A DNA stretch of 64,000 nt from Opisthorchis felineus. Lineage: Eukaryota; Platyhelminthes; Trematoda; Opisthorchiida; Opisthorchiidae. Position numbers and translations under genes: made by a program. This document shows, piece after piece, positions 27,301 through 38,140 of the stretch. The number at the start of each line of letters is the position of its first letter. Positions within the stretch are counted from its first letter, which is position 1. The notes below the pieces were generated by a model that saw nothing but the letters and a program-made list of their open reading frames with translations, made no database searches and was not told the DNA's origin. The stretch lies in the NCBI GenBank assembly GCA_004794785.1, contig SJOL01009447.1, positions 264,337 through 328,336 of the forward strand, written 5' to 3'.

Positions 27301-29331
27301 ACACTTCCGTTTTACCCTAGATAAGGGCAAGGGACATCCTATTCACTTGTGTCCAATTGTATTGAAACGATCGCTTTAGCTGAAAGGAAACCCATTTTCC
27401 TCATTGATTTTTTGTGAGATTTTGCAGAATTATATGCGGCTGGAAAATATTATTTCCAGTGTCTTAAGGTGGTGGCAAATTAGTTATCTTTTCCAAGAGC
27501 GAGAAGCGAACTTTTGGAACGCAGTGCCGTCCATATGCGTGGGACTAGGTTACAATAGGGGCAAACAGTTGTTATAAACAATCAAGACTTATTCGTATGG
27601 TAGCATAAACTAATAAATGAACGGAAACACTTTGCCAGTTTATTCAATGTGGAATAGTATTTTAGATCCCCCAATAATGGAGTACACATTCTGCAAAAGT
27701 GCGAAAAAAAGCAGTGTGGGTGTATGTATAAAACCAAATGTCTAGGTACGTCGGAAATTCAGTGTGGCAAACTAATGATTGCTTCCTCCGCCGATCACCA
27801 TCCCTCCATGAATGGTATGCGGGCATATGTAACAGATCTGTCTGGCAGCCACGTTTGATCAACTGAAGTTCTGCGTACAGCAGACAAATCGCAAACGGTT
27901 CTCACAAAGCCCAAATTGCTGTTATATGCAAGCCGTTGATGCCAATGTAAACCCAAAGGGATGAGATCGGCAAGCGAACACACAGAAAGATACCAACCGA
28001 CAGCATGGTTGTGTGCACTGTCAATGCCTATTTTACAACAAGGCCCGTCTGTCTCTCCAATTATCAAGTGTATGCCACAATTCCCCAGAATGAATTGATG
28101 TGAATATGCCCCTGATGCTAATCAGTGCTGCGCCATTTAGATGACAACCGATAGTGAGCCGGTCAACCCAGTTATCGGATGTAAAGTATCAATGGGAAAC
28201 GGAGGCAATTCACTGCTGCCGGTATAAAGCGATTATGCTGGTGACGAACCACTCCGATCCTACCTATAAGCTCTTCAGTATCATGCGGTTGCATTTGCCC
28301 TCAACATAATACATCTGTTCCGAATGGGGCAGTTGCTTTCAAGCAGTGACATTTTCATTGTCTCAGAGTTCGTTAGAGTTGCGAAGATAACAGCTCCGTC
28401 AAGTGCCAACCTTTTTTATAGATCCGAAACCGCCACCATGATGACTCAAGGTAACCCCCCACTTGTTGGATTCCGGTCGTCGAGGTTCATATTCCAAACA
28501 ACCATAGGTGATCTGCTTCGCGGCAGGCTTATCGGCCACTTGGTTTAAATGGCCCATTCAGTGTAGCCGATTGTGTTGACCTTGGCTCTTATGAACTTCA
28601 CTGTTCGGGTTTCAGTTGGACCAGAGAATCCGGAAGAGCTTGCGAAGTTACTGTAAGTAAAATGTGTTAATTATCCTCAGGTGGCGTTACCTTGGCATTC
28701 GTGTTTCTCTGTCACGGAGTAATGGAGGTGGCATAGTACCTTGCCATAAAGCTTGTTGTCTACATTTATATGTACATAGGGATACACATGTATGCCTATA
28801 TGACACGTAAACGGACTGAGAAATATGTTATTACACAGGTCTCTTAAGCTTTATATTCGTCTTTGGGAAGTGATTGCTAATAAACTGATATTGATGACCC
28901 ATAGTGCACGATCCATCTGTGAGGCCTGTGATTCGTGCGCATCTTGACTACTCTATCTGGTTGAAGCATTCTAAAAAGTCATTCCAGCTCAGCTGGTAGA
29001 TTTTTCCGGCCTTCACAACGAGATATTTTTACAAAATTTGCTTTGAATTGCACGTTTTCCGAATGTTAAAGTTTGTTAGCTGTTCCATGTTGGCTGGCAG
29101 AAAACATTGTTTTATCCTTCCTGTCTAACATTGCATGTAAATTTTTGCGGTGGACTTCCCCTATCAAGACTACTCAGAATTGATGTTCAGTCAGTTGTAC
29201 GATCACCGACTGTAAAATTATAACCAGCTAATCAGGTAAAAAATTCGAAACTCGGCACTTACTTCAAGATAAACTTCTCCAATTGAACAAAAACCGGTTC
29301 ACATGGATTAGATTAGCTCAATGGACTTTTG
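24351..29331. other. Intergenic: no gene found
   Basis: One plus-strand frame between 26698 and 27478 has fewer stops than average but no recognisable family. The remainder is short frames only. Confidence 0.5.
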
Positions 29332-29753
29332 GCGAAATACACTCATTTGCAGACAAATTTGGTTTCGCGGGAGACTCACCTGGAACCCAGCTGGAGTCCT
29401 CGTTTATGATATTTTCAAGCAACTGAATGTGCTGTACCAGGCCGCCTCATGTTCCAATTGGTACGATATTCGAGATATCGGGATACATGTATAGACGTTA
29501 TACACTACTCATAAGGTTGCTGAAAATTCTTCGACAACACACGAGAGATTCAGCTGTGTCCAAGGTGAACCAAAAACGCAAAAACCAAATTTATTTGCAA
29601 ATGAGTGTATTTCGCTAGTTTCGTGCAGTGTGGGTTCAAGTAGAACATAAGGTTGACGGAAACTCGGTGACTGTGCCTACCTGATGAGCCCCATGTAGGG
29701 CGAAACCGGTCGTGGGGTGTCGGAGAATTTTCAGCAACCTCATGAGTAGTGAA
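29332..29753. mobile_element. Family H element, mirrored A-B-A'-B' layout, carries hammerhead
   Basis: Two pairs of 34-nt inverted segments interleave. A (29332-29365) is the reverse complement of A' (29582-29615) with 2 mismatches; B (29503-29536) is the reverse complement of B' (29718-29751) with 2 mismatches. The left half is therefore a minus-sense unit and the right half a plus-sense unit of the same sequence, joined head to head near 29540-29580, with a different cut point in each half. Taken as a circle, the unit would be about 307 bp (136 from A' to B' plus 171 from B' to A'). The hammerhead sits between A' and B'. No coding capacity is seen. Closest known analogy: pseudo-LTR ends of Penelope-like elements, or retrozyme-like non-autonomous elements. 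The class is inferred. Confidence 0.7.
29676..29716 (+). ncRNA. Hammerhead ribozyme, intact core, minimal type I
   Basis: All invariant hammerhead core elements are present in the correct order. Stem I is CCTAC (29676-29680) paired with GTGGG (29712-29716), five pairs including one G-U. The CTGATGA core is at 29681-29687. Stem II is GCCC (29688-29691) paired with GGGC (29698-29701) around a 6-nt loop. GAAA is at 29702-29705. Stem III is only the self-complementary ACCGGT (29705-29710), followed by C29711, so the expected cut lies in the GTC triplet after 29711. A hammerhead this short at stem III would be expected to act as a dimer, with two RNAs pairing through ACCGGU; that behaviour is known for minimal hammerheads of Penelope-like elements. 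It lies inside family H. Activity is inferred, not shown. Confidence 0.85.
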
Positions 29754-31321
29754 TAGAGTTCTCCTTTGGTTATGAAAATCACTTGCAAATATAATTGAGC
29801 ATTAAGCCCTCCAATTAGGCGCACCGAAGAGTAAGCTGTTCACATCTGATCCTGAAAATGATTTTTACTAAATTGTGCTAAAAATGTTTATTACACTTCT
29901 ACTAACGACGCTTATCGGCAGAACGATGGGTTTGCGGCAACGTCCCTTTCATGTTTGCCTCTGAGCATACTTAAAACGAAAGGGAAGAGGGCACCCATCG
30001 AACAATATGCGGTTGTTGTTCAGAAGACAGACTTGGTGAGATGAGTCCAACCCAGGCTATTTCGGATCAGTTCAGGCGCAGAGGCATTCTTCCAACCGAA
30101 ATGGGACATGACACTTCAGTATATTTTGTTGTCAACTCTCTGATAAAGACCGACTGCAAAATACAGTGAAGAGTTCACGGAAAGCAGACTCGGATGCGTC
30201 ACTACTCTGCTCAAAACGTAAACAGATGCCATGTAATTAGGGAGTTGGTCCCGGTTTCTCAAGATTGTCCACCACATCTAAGATCTCTGGGACAAAACAA
30301 CTATCCGAGACGGTTCATGCTTGAAATAACGCCAAACATGGAACATAGGGGAATATAGCCAGGAAAACCCAGCTTCAAGGGTGGCTTAATGAAAGCTCTC
30401 CAAAAACAATGTAGATATGCCTCACATGTCCGCCGATATGTGCTTGATTTTGTGTCCAAGCCTGCTATTGACAGCCGTTTCGCCAGGCCATACCACCAAA
30501 TTTTGCGTAAGTTCATTTGCTTATCTTTGGGTTCGTCATAATAAAGGAAGTTTTTTAGTAGGAGGTGAAAACATAATCCATTTTTCCTAATGGGTGACTA
30601 GGAGAAGTATATCGCGAACGAATCCTTACATATCTATCCAAAACTCTGCGCAAAAGTGCATTCCGAAGCCTTCTGAAAAGGATACGAATGGCACGACTCA
30701 CGGATGTATTCGGAATTCGGCCCCACGTTAACAGACCTCTGTGAGGGAAGAACCACTGGGCGGCCTCTGAAATAGTTTTGGCCTACAAACGTTCTTCTCA
30801 TGCGGTTCAGTTTTATCTTGAGGTACTCAGTCTGGCTATGTGACCACTATCCTCATTATTGGTCACGAATGACTGGTGAATGAAACTAATTTTATAGGCG
30901 GTGTCAGAGTGATATCGTGCTTACATGCATTGCGTTGTCCAAGGTAACCGGTCACCGAAGACAGCCTTTCTCGCTATCCTCTCCCTTACCACGTCTTCAA
31001 CAGATTGAAACCAGTTGGAATGTTACTTGGTAGCGAATAACATTTTCTCTCTGCACAGTGCGCTTACGCATGTACTTCTAAAGAATTTTCCTCACGTCAT
31101 ACTTCCTAAAGCACATCTGGCGCCTACTTAGCCCAGTTCACTCTATCCTGCTTATGCTACCAATTATTTAGTACGTTTCAAAGAAGTCCGACGAAAAAAT
31201 GAAGCCGGTTGAATCAAGGAACAAAGAGTAATATTCTCCCAACCGCTCCGCCACACCCATCTTCTATATCGGTTACTCAACAACATTCTCATTCATTCAA
31301 ACCAGCGAGGTTATTTTTCAG

Positions 31322-31561
31322 GAAATCGTGGCCTCATCCACGGGACATAATATACCGTTTGATGATTCACTTAGTACAATAAGTCTGGAGGCCACTAGGA
31401 AAAATACAATTAGTACTGTACATTTGCCTCTGTTCCCTCCCCACCCACCTCAAACCTTGCAGAAATTAGGTTCAAAGAGTACCCGCCAATCCCGAAAACC
31501 GACAATTATGAAAAAGACCCTATATTTAAATGCTGACTATGCTCCTCACAGACTAAGTTGA
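31322..31561 (+). CDS. Candidate 3'-terminal exon, unidentified
   Basis: A good acceptor (GGTTATTTTTCAG, ending 31321) opens a frame of 79 codons that ends in TGA. AATAAA hexamers follow within 100 bp. The peptide is Ser/Thr/Pro-rich (contains IPFDDSLSTISLEATRKN and LPLFPPHPPQTLQKLGSKS), which fits a cytoplasmic tail or disordered C-terminus. No homologue is recognised, and no upstream exons on the same strand could be assigned. The hexamers come from a low-complexity tract. Confidence 0.2.
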   Translation, partial: EIVASSTGHNIPFDDSLSTISLEATRKNTISTVHLPLFPPHPPQTLQKLGSKSTRQSRKPTIMKKTLYLNADYAPHRLS

Positions 31562-31634
31562 AAGTAAACGAAATCTAGTAATCATTCCACAAAATAGACA
31601 TTAAGAGGAATTTAAAGTCCCTGTATATGTGATG

Positions 31635-31710
31635 CGAAATTATAAATTAATAATTAATAAATAAATACAGTAAATAATTAATAAAATAAATAAAAGTAAT
31701 AATAATTTGC
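31635..31710. repeat. AT-rich low-complexity tract with many AATAAA hexamers
   Basis: Almost pure A/T with repeated AATTAATAAATAAA-like units. It follows a candidate terminal exon (31322-31561) and would provide poly(A) signals. Low complexity alone explains the hexamers. Confidence 0.8.
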
Positions 31711-32804
31711 GGAGCATATATTATATAGAAATTTATATAAATATACTTAGATAGTTAATTTGCAAATTTTAGAAGATATATTTTTGTAGTATGGCGCCAG
31801 AACGAATGGAAGTTTAGGTTGCCCCAAGAGACGTCCCTCAAAAACAGTCAGGATCTGAGGAAAGCCCTTGGAGAGACTAATCCCGAGAGGGAGTTAGCGG
31901 ACGTCCACCATAGTGTGAGTCCTATGTGTGTGTAAATAGCTAGTAACATATTCTGGTCGTCGTTACTGAATGAGCTGCAAAAATGTGCTGTCCGTAATGA
32001 ACAAAATAAAACAAACATAATAAATAATTACTAATTGTCAGTGACGGGGTTAAATCTACTGTGGTGCTTGTGCCCATCCACAAAACTAATGGGAGATGTA
32101 TTCCGGTCAGGGATATGTGGTTGGCTAGAGAAGCATAAGAGGGCCATCTCATGTACAAAACTTATTAGACCTTCTATACATTAGTATTATCAATACAAGT
32201 GGTCTATTCAGTACACAAGTTTCATTTAAATGCCAGTTGAATTACGATAAAATTGGGATATAGTTAGTTGTTTTCCCACTGCATCATACGTACCATTTAG
32301 CTAGAGTGGAAGAGATTTTTCGGGCGTGTCGGAACATTGTTACCTTACTGAGACTACACTTTTGCTAATATTTAGATAATAAGAGTTCGTTTGCCGATCC
32401 TGTAGGATTCACGAATAACAAAAGAAAAGATAGAAGGACTCTGCTTAAAAGTAACCATGGTTTATTTGCTTGTTCAAGCCAGTTTTCATGGTTGAATCCT
32501 TTTTGATTGGAACAGTTTCTAAGGTGAAACAATGCTTTGCCAGATTCTTTAGGTAGTCCTCTCAATAAAACTAACAATAAAAATTCTGCTGAAAAGTTAG
32601 TGTTGTTTAAACACGTCTTACCGTGCTAAATGACCATTTAATGGAACAATAAAATTTCGCGTTCGCATAATTTTTGCTCATCAGAGAGGATTTAAGTTTA
32701 ACAAACTAATAGTGGACAACAGAGCTTTCGTGAAGTCAGTGAAGTCAATTTATGCCACAAAACCTAAAAGTGTGGCACAAGTGTTTTATCCCTATTGGAA
32801 ATCG

Positions 32805-32990
32805 TCAGCACTAAGCATTTCAATGATGCTGATGGGCCGCTCGTGGCCAAATGGTTGAGTGATCGACCACTAGTCGATACTTTGCGCGTTTGAAACTGAG
32901 TTTTGTGTGATAAGCACTCCTTAAATTCCCAATATGGACGAAACGGCCGCACCGTCGGCTCAAATTCTCCTCACAGTGCCTTTACTGAGA
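32805..32990 (+). mobile_element. Family S SINE copy, diverged
   Basis: The left end GGGCCGCTCGTGGCCAAATG is followed by box A (TGGCCAAATGGTTGAGTG from 32844) and a box B remnant (CGTTTGAAACTG, 32887-32898). The ribozyme region keeps TTCCCAATATGGACGAAACG, but the CTGATGA core has decayed to CTTAAAT. Downstream, CACAGTGCCTTT matches the 62.9-kb copy after a short insertion. Confidence 0.6.
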
Positions 32991-33558
32991 GGACGAATTC
33001 TCCATCGGAATTTACCACATCTTATAACATCACCGTCAATCAAAAAGAGTAGTTTTTGCACTCACAAGAAACAATTCAACAACTTTAACACAGTGAGAAA
33101 ATAATACATATCATATATTTCAAGTGTATCCGATATTAATCGATGAAGTGGCTTCCTGTACCATAGCTTAGCACTTTTTTTTACTTCAAAGTTTTATGAG
33201 CGAAATTTCAGACACCTGCCATCTAACCATTGACTCAAACTGAATAATCTCAACGGATGCACACGTCATCCGGAAGGCACTATACGCGGATTGGTTTGTC
33301 CTTCAAAGCTAGGATTTTACACGTGTAGCGTTTTATTAACATTCAGCAAAAAACCAATGCACACACGTGGTCAGTGGTTTGGTTTTGATCATAAAGTTAA
33401 CGAAGGATTTTATTCTGCGCTAGTCTGTGGTAACCCCGAGAAGCAGAGAAACGAAATTTCCAAGATCGAAGCCACAAAGAAGTAAATTTTGCCAGATGGA
33501 ACATGCATTAAACGTCAGTCTAGCTCTAACCTTAGTCTTGGAATCTAACCGTCTGCTT

Positions 33559-33560
<2 letters not shown>

Positions 33561-33638
<78 letters not shown>
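33561..33638. repeat. Compound (AT)27(AG)12 microsatellite
   Basis: An uninterrupted AT run at 33561-33614 switches directly to AG at 33615-33638. It produces spurious open frames on the minus strand (alternating Ile/Tyr and Ser/Leu) that should not be annotated. Confidence 0.97.
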
Positions 33639-33908
33639 CGGCACTAAATTAATTCAATACTTTTGCCATCGGAATACGGTCCAAGCAAACAGATGTTCCT
33701 TCCACACTTTTGCTTTTCGGCCAAGATCCTAAGCCGCTACAAGCACATCGGAAGAGTACCTGTTACTAAACTACAAGATAATCGTCAAACATTAGCCCGA
33801 TGTTGCTACAGTTCCTGTTATAATCATTAATGGTAGGTGCTTTTCAATTTGTAAAAGTCCGCCGATGAGTTCAGTGCTTTTTACTGCCTAAAATGTCTCG
33901 TGCATAAA

Positions 33909-34187
33909 TATTTTAGTCTCAGCTTGACAGTTACCCCTACGGTACTGAACTAAGCGGTCATACGGAAGCGAGCGTGTTCTCACAGGTTCATGTTTAACAA
34001 GATTTTTTTCTGCCCCCCACCCTTGACCAATCGGTTTTGTTCACCTAGCTGATATCACGTGTCCTGCTGTGGTCGCACGCGACTTCCGTCACGTGACATG
34101 AACCTGTGAGACTTTCGAGTATGTGCTCTTTTACAAGAGCACTCAGTTCGGTATCGTAGGGGTAGCTGCCGAACTGTAACTGAAATA
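33909..34187. repeat. Foldback: long imperfect inverted repeat
   Basis: The left arm (33909-33993) and right arm (34096-34187) are reverse complements at roughly three quarters of positions, separated by 102 bp. The innermost 16 bp are perfect (TCTCACAGGTTCATGT at 33978-33993 with its complement at 34096-34111). Near the outer ends CAGTTACCCCTACGGTAC (33928-33945) pairs with 34151-34168. The spacer has two CACGTG motifs. No coding potential or clear target duplication was seen. It could be a foldback or MITE-type element. Confidence 0.6.
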
Positions 34188-37100
34188 CGTGTGCCTTAAG
34201 TTTAGCCTCTTTCAGTCTCATTAGTGGAAATGGATTTTTCGCCGTAGTATTTTAGAGAATCAGACAAATGTGAGCCATTGGGCTGAAGTTTAGTTCACGA
34301 CACCCCAACGGTCGACCACGTAATAGCTACAAATGACGAAATCTGAACGGACCTAACACATAAGTATCCTGTTTTAGTACGCGAATGCATAATATTTAAA
34401 CAGGCAACTGCATGGATAATTGCATTATCTTTTTACTGAAGTCTGTGTTCAAGCTGGGTTAGTTTGGTTGACGTCTAAAGTGTGAAAGAATGTAGCACAG
34501 TAGGGCTGATTCGGAAATACGGAGCATTCCTTAATACAGAAGATACTGACTTGCATTCTGTTTTCCTGATATAACGGATATTCCTGGCTTCTTCAAAGCA
34601 TAAAATCTTAACTGCACTTCTCTAATTCAAGCCATGACTAGCCATCTTTGCATGAAATATGGACATGTAAGAGAAGTATTTCATGCCACACTGTAGACTA
34701 CGATCATTCGCTCTTCTATAGTGGCCACGTAAAGCTAAAAGAAACCTGTGTCCTTTCCCTAAATGAACATTCACTCTGAAAGCATACAGTTTTCAAAGCG
34801 GTGTACATAACTCGAGATTTTTTGTAGTTGATTACAGAGTAGACGACCGGGTGGCCACCTGGACGGCAGACAACTGTTGTCCGTGCGGCCAAACGTTAAT
34901 TACAATAGTGAAACTGATGGTAACCAGGTCTGGTTTCTTACTTCCTCAGTTTTCTACCTCGACGGAGACTTATGGCATTTGTCCGCCTGGCAACTACGTG
35001 TACCGAAATTGGGACTGTGTGGAAATTTTGCAATGTGGTTTCCTACAAATCGTCATCCGACCACGTGCACAGTGACAGGTGGGCTGTGTAATTGGGTTAA
35101 TATATATGGAATCCAAGCCCATTTAATGCGATGTTCTTCGACTGCATATCGCTGCACATGCTAATAGTCAGGTTCAAAGCAATGATAATTAAATGGTATC
35201 TCTTGATTACTTGTCCTACACTCAAAATGACCTAATTATTCACTGTTCGGATCGCTAATCGATATATGGCGAACAATCTTCATTCGGAGTGTCGCGGTTG
35301 ACTTGCTCCTTTGATTGTTACCGTAACATATTTCTAGAGTAGCGAAATACACTGATTTGCAACCTTATGAGTAGTGTAGTATCTCTAGAGTACTTTTACG
35401 GTTATGTTTTAGTCTCAAAACAGATTTGCGTATGGATCCATTGTTGGACGGGTGAGTACTCCACAATTTCTGCATTCAGTGAATCCATAGATTTATTTGT
35501 ATGGTGCCCGGAAATTGAGGATCGGCAGCTCGTTCATGAGAGTTTCTCGAGTCTGATGCCAGCTAACGCTGAGGAAGCAGTTCTACTCAGCCATTAGTAA
35601 AAATTCGTTTCTAGGACACTCAAATCGAATGAAACATAATCATTTTAGAGACCGCGGGGTGACACAGAGTTTCGTCTATAAAAATCTAGCCAAACAAAGA
35701 TTCAGACTGACTGAGCAAGGACGCGTAACAGACGGAAAGCTCACTTCTGGGGCAGTAAACGAAGGTGTGATAATCTGATCCCATGATTTCTCCACTGAAG
35801 AAAGACCATACACTGAGGGGCCCCTTGAAAGTGTATGTATGTATGGGCTAGCATTTCTGTTTTCAGCCCAGGTGAGGGCCGTAACCTATGCTTCGGAAAC
35901 TAACATTCTAGTCACGTGCATACTGCACTGGTCTCCGTTTTTCGTACAACAACGATTTCTCATACATTTCTGGGCGTACACAATGGCTCGGCATAGGAGA
36001 TGCAAGGGCACAAGACATTAGTAAGAAGAAATCAGCGCTCAAGCAAGGCTTAGTGAGGTGCACATGATACATTTAGCTCCTGAAAACCAAGTAAAACTAG
36101 TTGCGTGACTGATCTGCATTAAACACCCTCATTGATTTTGCACGTACACATCCACAAAAATACCAGGCATTTTTGGTTGCTGCCAGATTCGTTCAGAACA
36201 AATGACCCTGTTTGCCCTAGGGACGATGTAGTAGGTCACCGCCGCCATAAATAAAATTGGTAAACAAATAACAAGACTCTCGTTTTGTATAAAGAAAAAT
36301 ATATATGCATAATGTGTTTTCCAGAACTCCGAATCTTCGATAACAATTTTCGGCTGGCAGATAATCTGCACAGGTTAGCCAACAAATATTGATTGCGTTC
36401 CATCCAACAACTTTTGTTTTTTTACGGCATCGTAGCTGGCCAATCGTCAGAACATTCTGTACCTATTACATCATGCCAGTTATCCTAAGCAGAACGATGC
36501 ATAGCTGAATTCAACGAACAATTAGTTTTTGAATAAAGCGGTGGGTTTTCAGAGGAAAACAGGCCCAACTGTAAGTCAGTGACCAAAGTTGGATTGACCC
36601 GTTTGCCAGTTCGTTTGATGGTGCTCGACGCGACAATTTCCTGAAATCCGTATGTATGAGGAAGGTTGTTTAAAACATGCGACAACAAGTGCTCTGTCTA
36701 CGCTGACGCGTTTGAACACCCATTTCGAAGAATTCTGGTTTGGTGCTACGTACGACCTGATAATCACTGACTGACAATACTACCCTACGACTGGATGGAA
36801 AATGAAACTTAATATCGCTAGGGAAACGTTCGTCGCTTAGACTGCGTAAGTCGTTTATGTTCCTTTCTAACAGAGATTTCGTCCTGACAGTGAAGCCAAC
36901 CAATACTTAAGTGCTGAGAAGCAGTGTAAAGCAGTTTCATTAGAAAACATGCCTTGGAAAATTCAATGCACTGTTTAGCACACTTAATAACAATGTTCTA
37001 CAGATTCTCGGAAACAAATATGGTGGCACAAAACAACAGATCATCTGGTTCCAAAATGAAATAAATGTTCTAGTGAATTGTTCTTTCAGAGGTCCCGAAA

Positions 37101-37204
37101 TCCCGACACTACTGTAGGGTTGAAGCAGCTTTTGCCTACATTGTATACTCACCCAATATCCTGATGTCAGTCCACTTGAGGCCTTTTTAGACATGTCTGA
37201 ATTT
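34188..37204. other. Intergenic: only the 42-bp family H remnant
   Basis: Open frames at 34851-35164 overlap in two frames and show no family resemblance. Nothing else beyond the remnant at 35333 was recognised. Confidence 0.5.
35333..35392. mobile_element. 42-bp minimal family H insertion with 9-bp target duplication
   Basis: An A-like start (GCGAAATACACTGATTTGC, from 35342) is joined directly to a B'-like end (CTTATGAGTAGTGTAG). The 42-bp unit is flanked on both sides by the identical TCTAGAGTA (35333-35341 and 35384-35392). This marks the outer ends of the family H element and suggests that everything between them was lost. The duplication is read directly; calling it a target-site duplication is inference. 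Confidence 0.6.
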
Positions 37205-37290
37205 GCGACTGCATACCGCTTTGGTTTTGACGGGAGACTCATCTGGAACTCGTCTAAATCGCCCGTTTATGATGTTTATGAACTTGGCCC
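37205..37290 (-). mobile_element. Family H fragment
   Basis: GACGGGAGACTCATCTGGAA, the following CGTTTATGATG and the surrounding bases match 29353-29420 of the 29.3-kb copy, just inside block A. No B block, ribozyme or ends are visible. It lies about 410 bp from the next copy, so it may be a remnant of the same insertion event or a separate one. Confidence 0.5.
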
Positions 37291-37699
37291 AAATAACCTC
37301 CATCATAGGAAAGCCAGGGGAAAAAGCAGGTTTCCCTGCTGTTATCACATTTACACGTAATCCTTGAACTCCGGTCTAATAATATCCAAAGCTTTCCCAT
37401 GTTCTAACACTCTGCTTGAATGAACCATCCCCATGTGGTTCTTGCACTTTTGCGTGACCAAGGGAAACACAAGTTACGTGAACCCGGCTGTTCTGGTACA
37501 CTATCCTATTCTTCCAGTATCAAATTGTTGTAGGCTGTGGGTAGCTGTGCATGCACTTGAACCATTTATTCAAGGAAATGATAAGCGCTAATATGTTTTT
37601 ATTCACCTTAAAAAACAGTGACAAATGTCTTTGTCCATCTTGCATGTGCAGCATCGATTAGGGATCTCAGTTAGTGATTGTGCTAAAGAATACCCTTGG

Positions 37700-38140
37700 A
37701 ACTTTTCGGACAAATACTCTCATTTGCACAAGAATTTGCTTTTGAGAGGATATCCAAATGAATGCAGCTAAATCTGCCTTTTATGATAGTCTGCTTCAAC
37801 TGAATGTGCAATATCAGCCCACCTCCTGTTTCAGCTGGTACGATATTCGATAATGCCGCCGTTGTGGACGTAACAGAATACTCATGAAGTCGCTGAAAAC
37901 TCTTCCACTGCCTACGACCGGTTGCGCTCTTCTGGGGATTTCCGGGTTTCTTATGAGTCTCTTATGAAAAACAGATTGGTAAGCAAACGAGTATTCTTGT
38001 CGACTTTCGCGCAATTTGGGTTCAAGTCAAACACAAGGTCGACGAAAACTCGGAGGCTGTGTCTACCTGATGAGCCCTAAGAAGGGATAAACCGGCGATA
38101 TGGGCTATCGAAGTGTTTTCGGCAAACTTATGAGTAGTAT
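37700..38140. mobile_element. Family H element, second full-layout copy, decayed
   Basis: This copy has the same A-B-A'-B' order as the one at 29.3 kb: A near 37706-37741, B at 37875-37909, A' at 37978-37997 and B' at 38107-38140. Both halves are recognisably homologous to it but much more diverged. The left (minus-sense) half extends further into the ribozyme region: GCGCAACCGGTCGTAGGC reads on the minus strand at 37910-37927 and keeps the ACCGGTC cut-site block but not the CTGATGA core. That two copies share the mirrored layout suggests the element was mobilised in this form. Confidence 0.65.
38062..38105 (+). ncRNA. Decayed hammerhead ribozyme in family H
   Basis: CTACCTGATGAGCCC at 38063-38077 matches the intact copy at 29.68 kb. 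The 3' side of stem II is GGGA instead of GGGC, GAAA has become TAAA (38088-38091), and the cut triplet GTC is now GCG. It is probably inactive. It helps date the element as old and confirms that the ribozyme is part of the family. Confidence 0.6.

Larger units (their letters stand above)
29754..32804. other. Intergenic apart from one weak exon candidate and an AT-rich tract
   Basis: Contains the candidate exon at 31322-31561 and the low-complexity tract after it. A tiny acceptor-to-donor interval (TTTTATAG at 30898 to CCAAG|GTAACC near 30945) was noted but is too short to interpret. Confidence 0.45.

Noticed and set aside
26698..27478. Plus-strand frame with only about five stops in 260 codons, as a pseudogene
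   Set aside because: Below-average stop density is suggestive, but the peptide resembles no family I know and open runs of this length occur elsewhere in the window by chance.
32640..32700. Minus-strand CTGATGAGCA...TGC-GAAC as a further hammerhead
   Set aside because: CTGATGA and a short stem II are present, but the next bases are GAAC instead of GAAA, and no NUH cut site with a pairing stem III follows.
33420..33644. Minus-strand frame encoding Ile/Tyr and Ser/Leu repeats
   Set aside because: It is a translation of the AT/AG microsatellite, not a gene.
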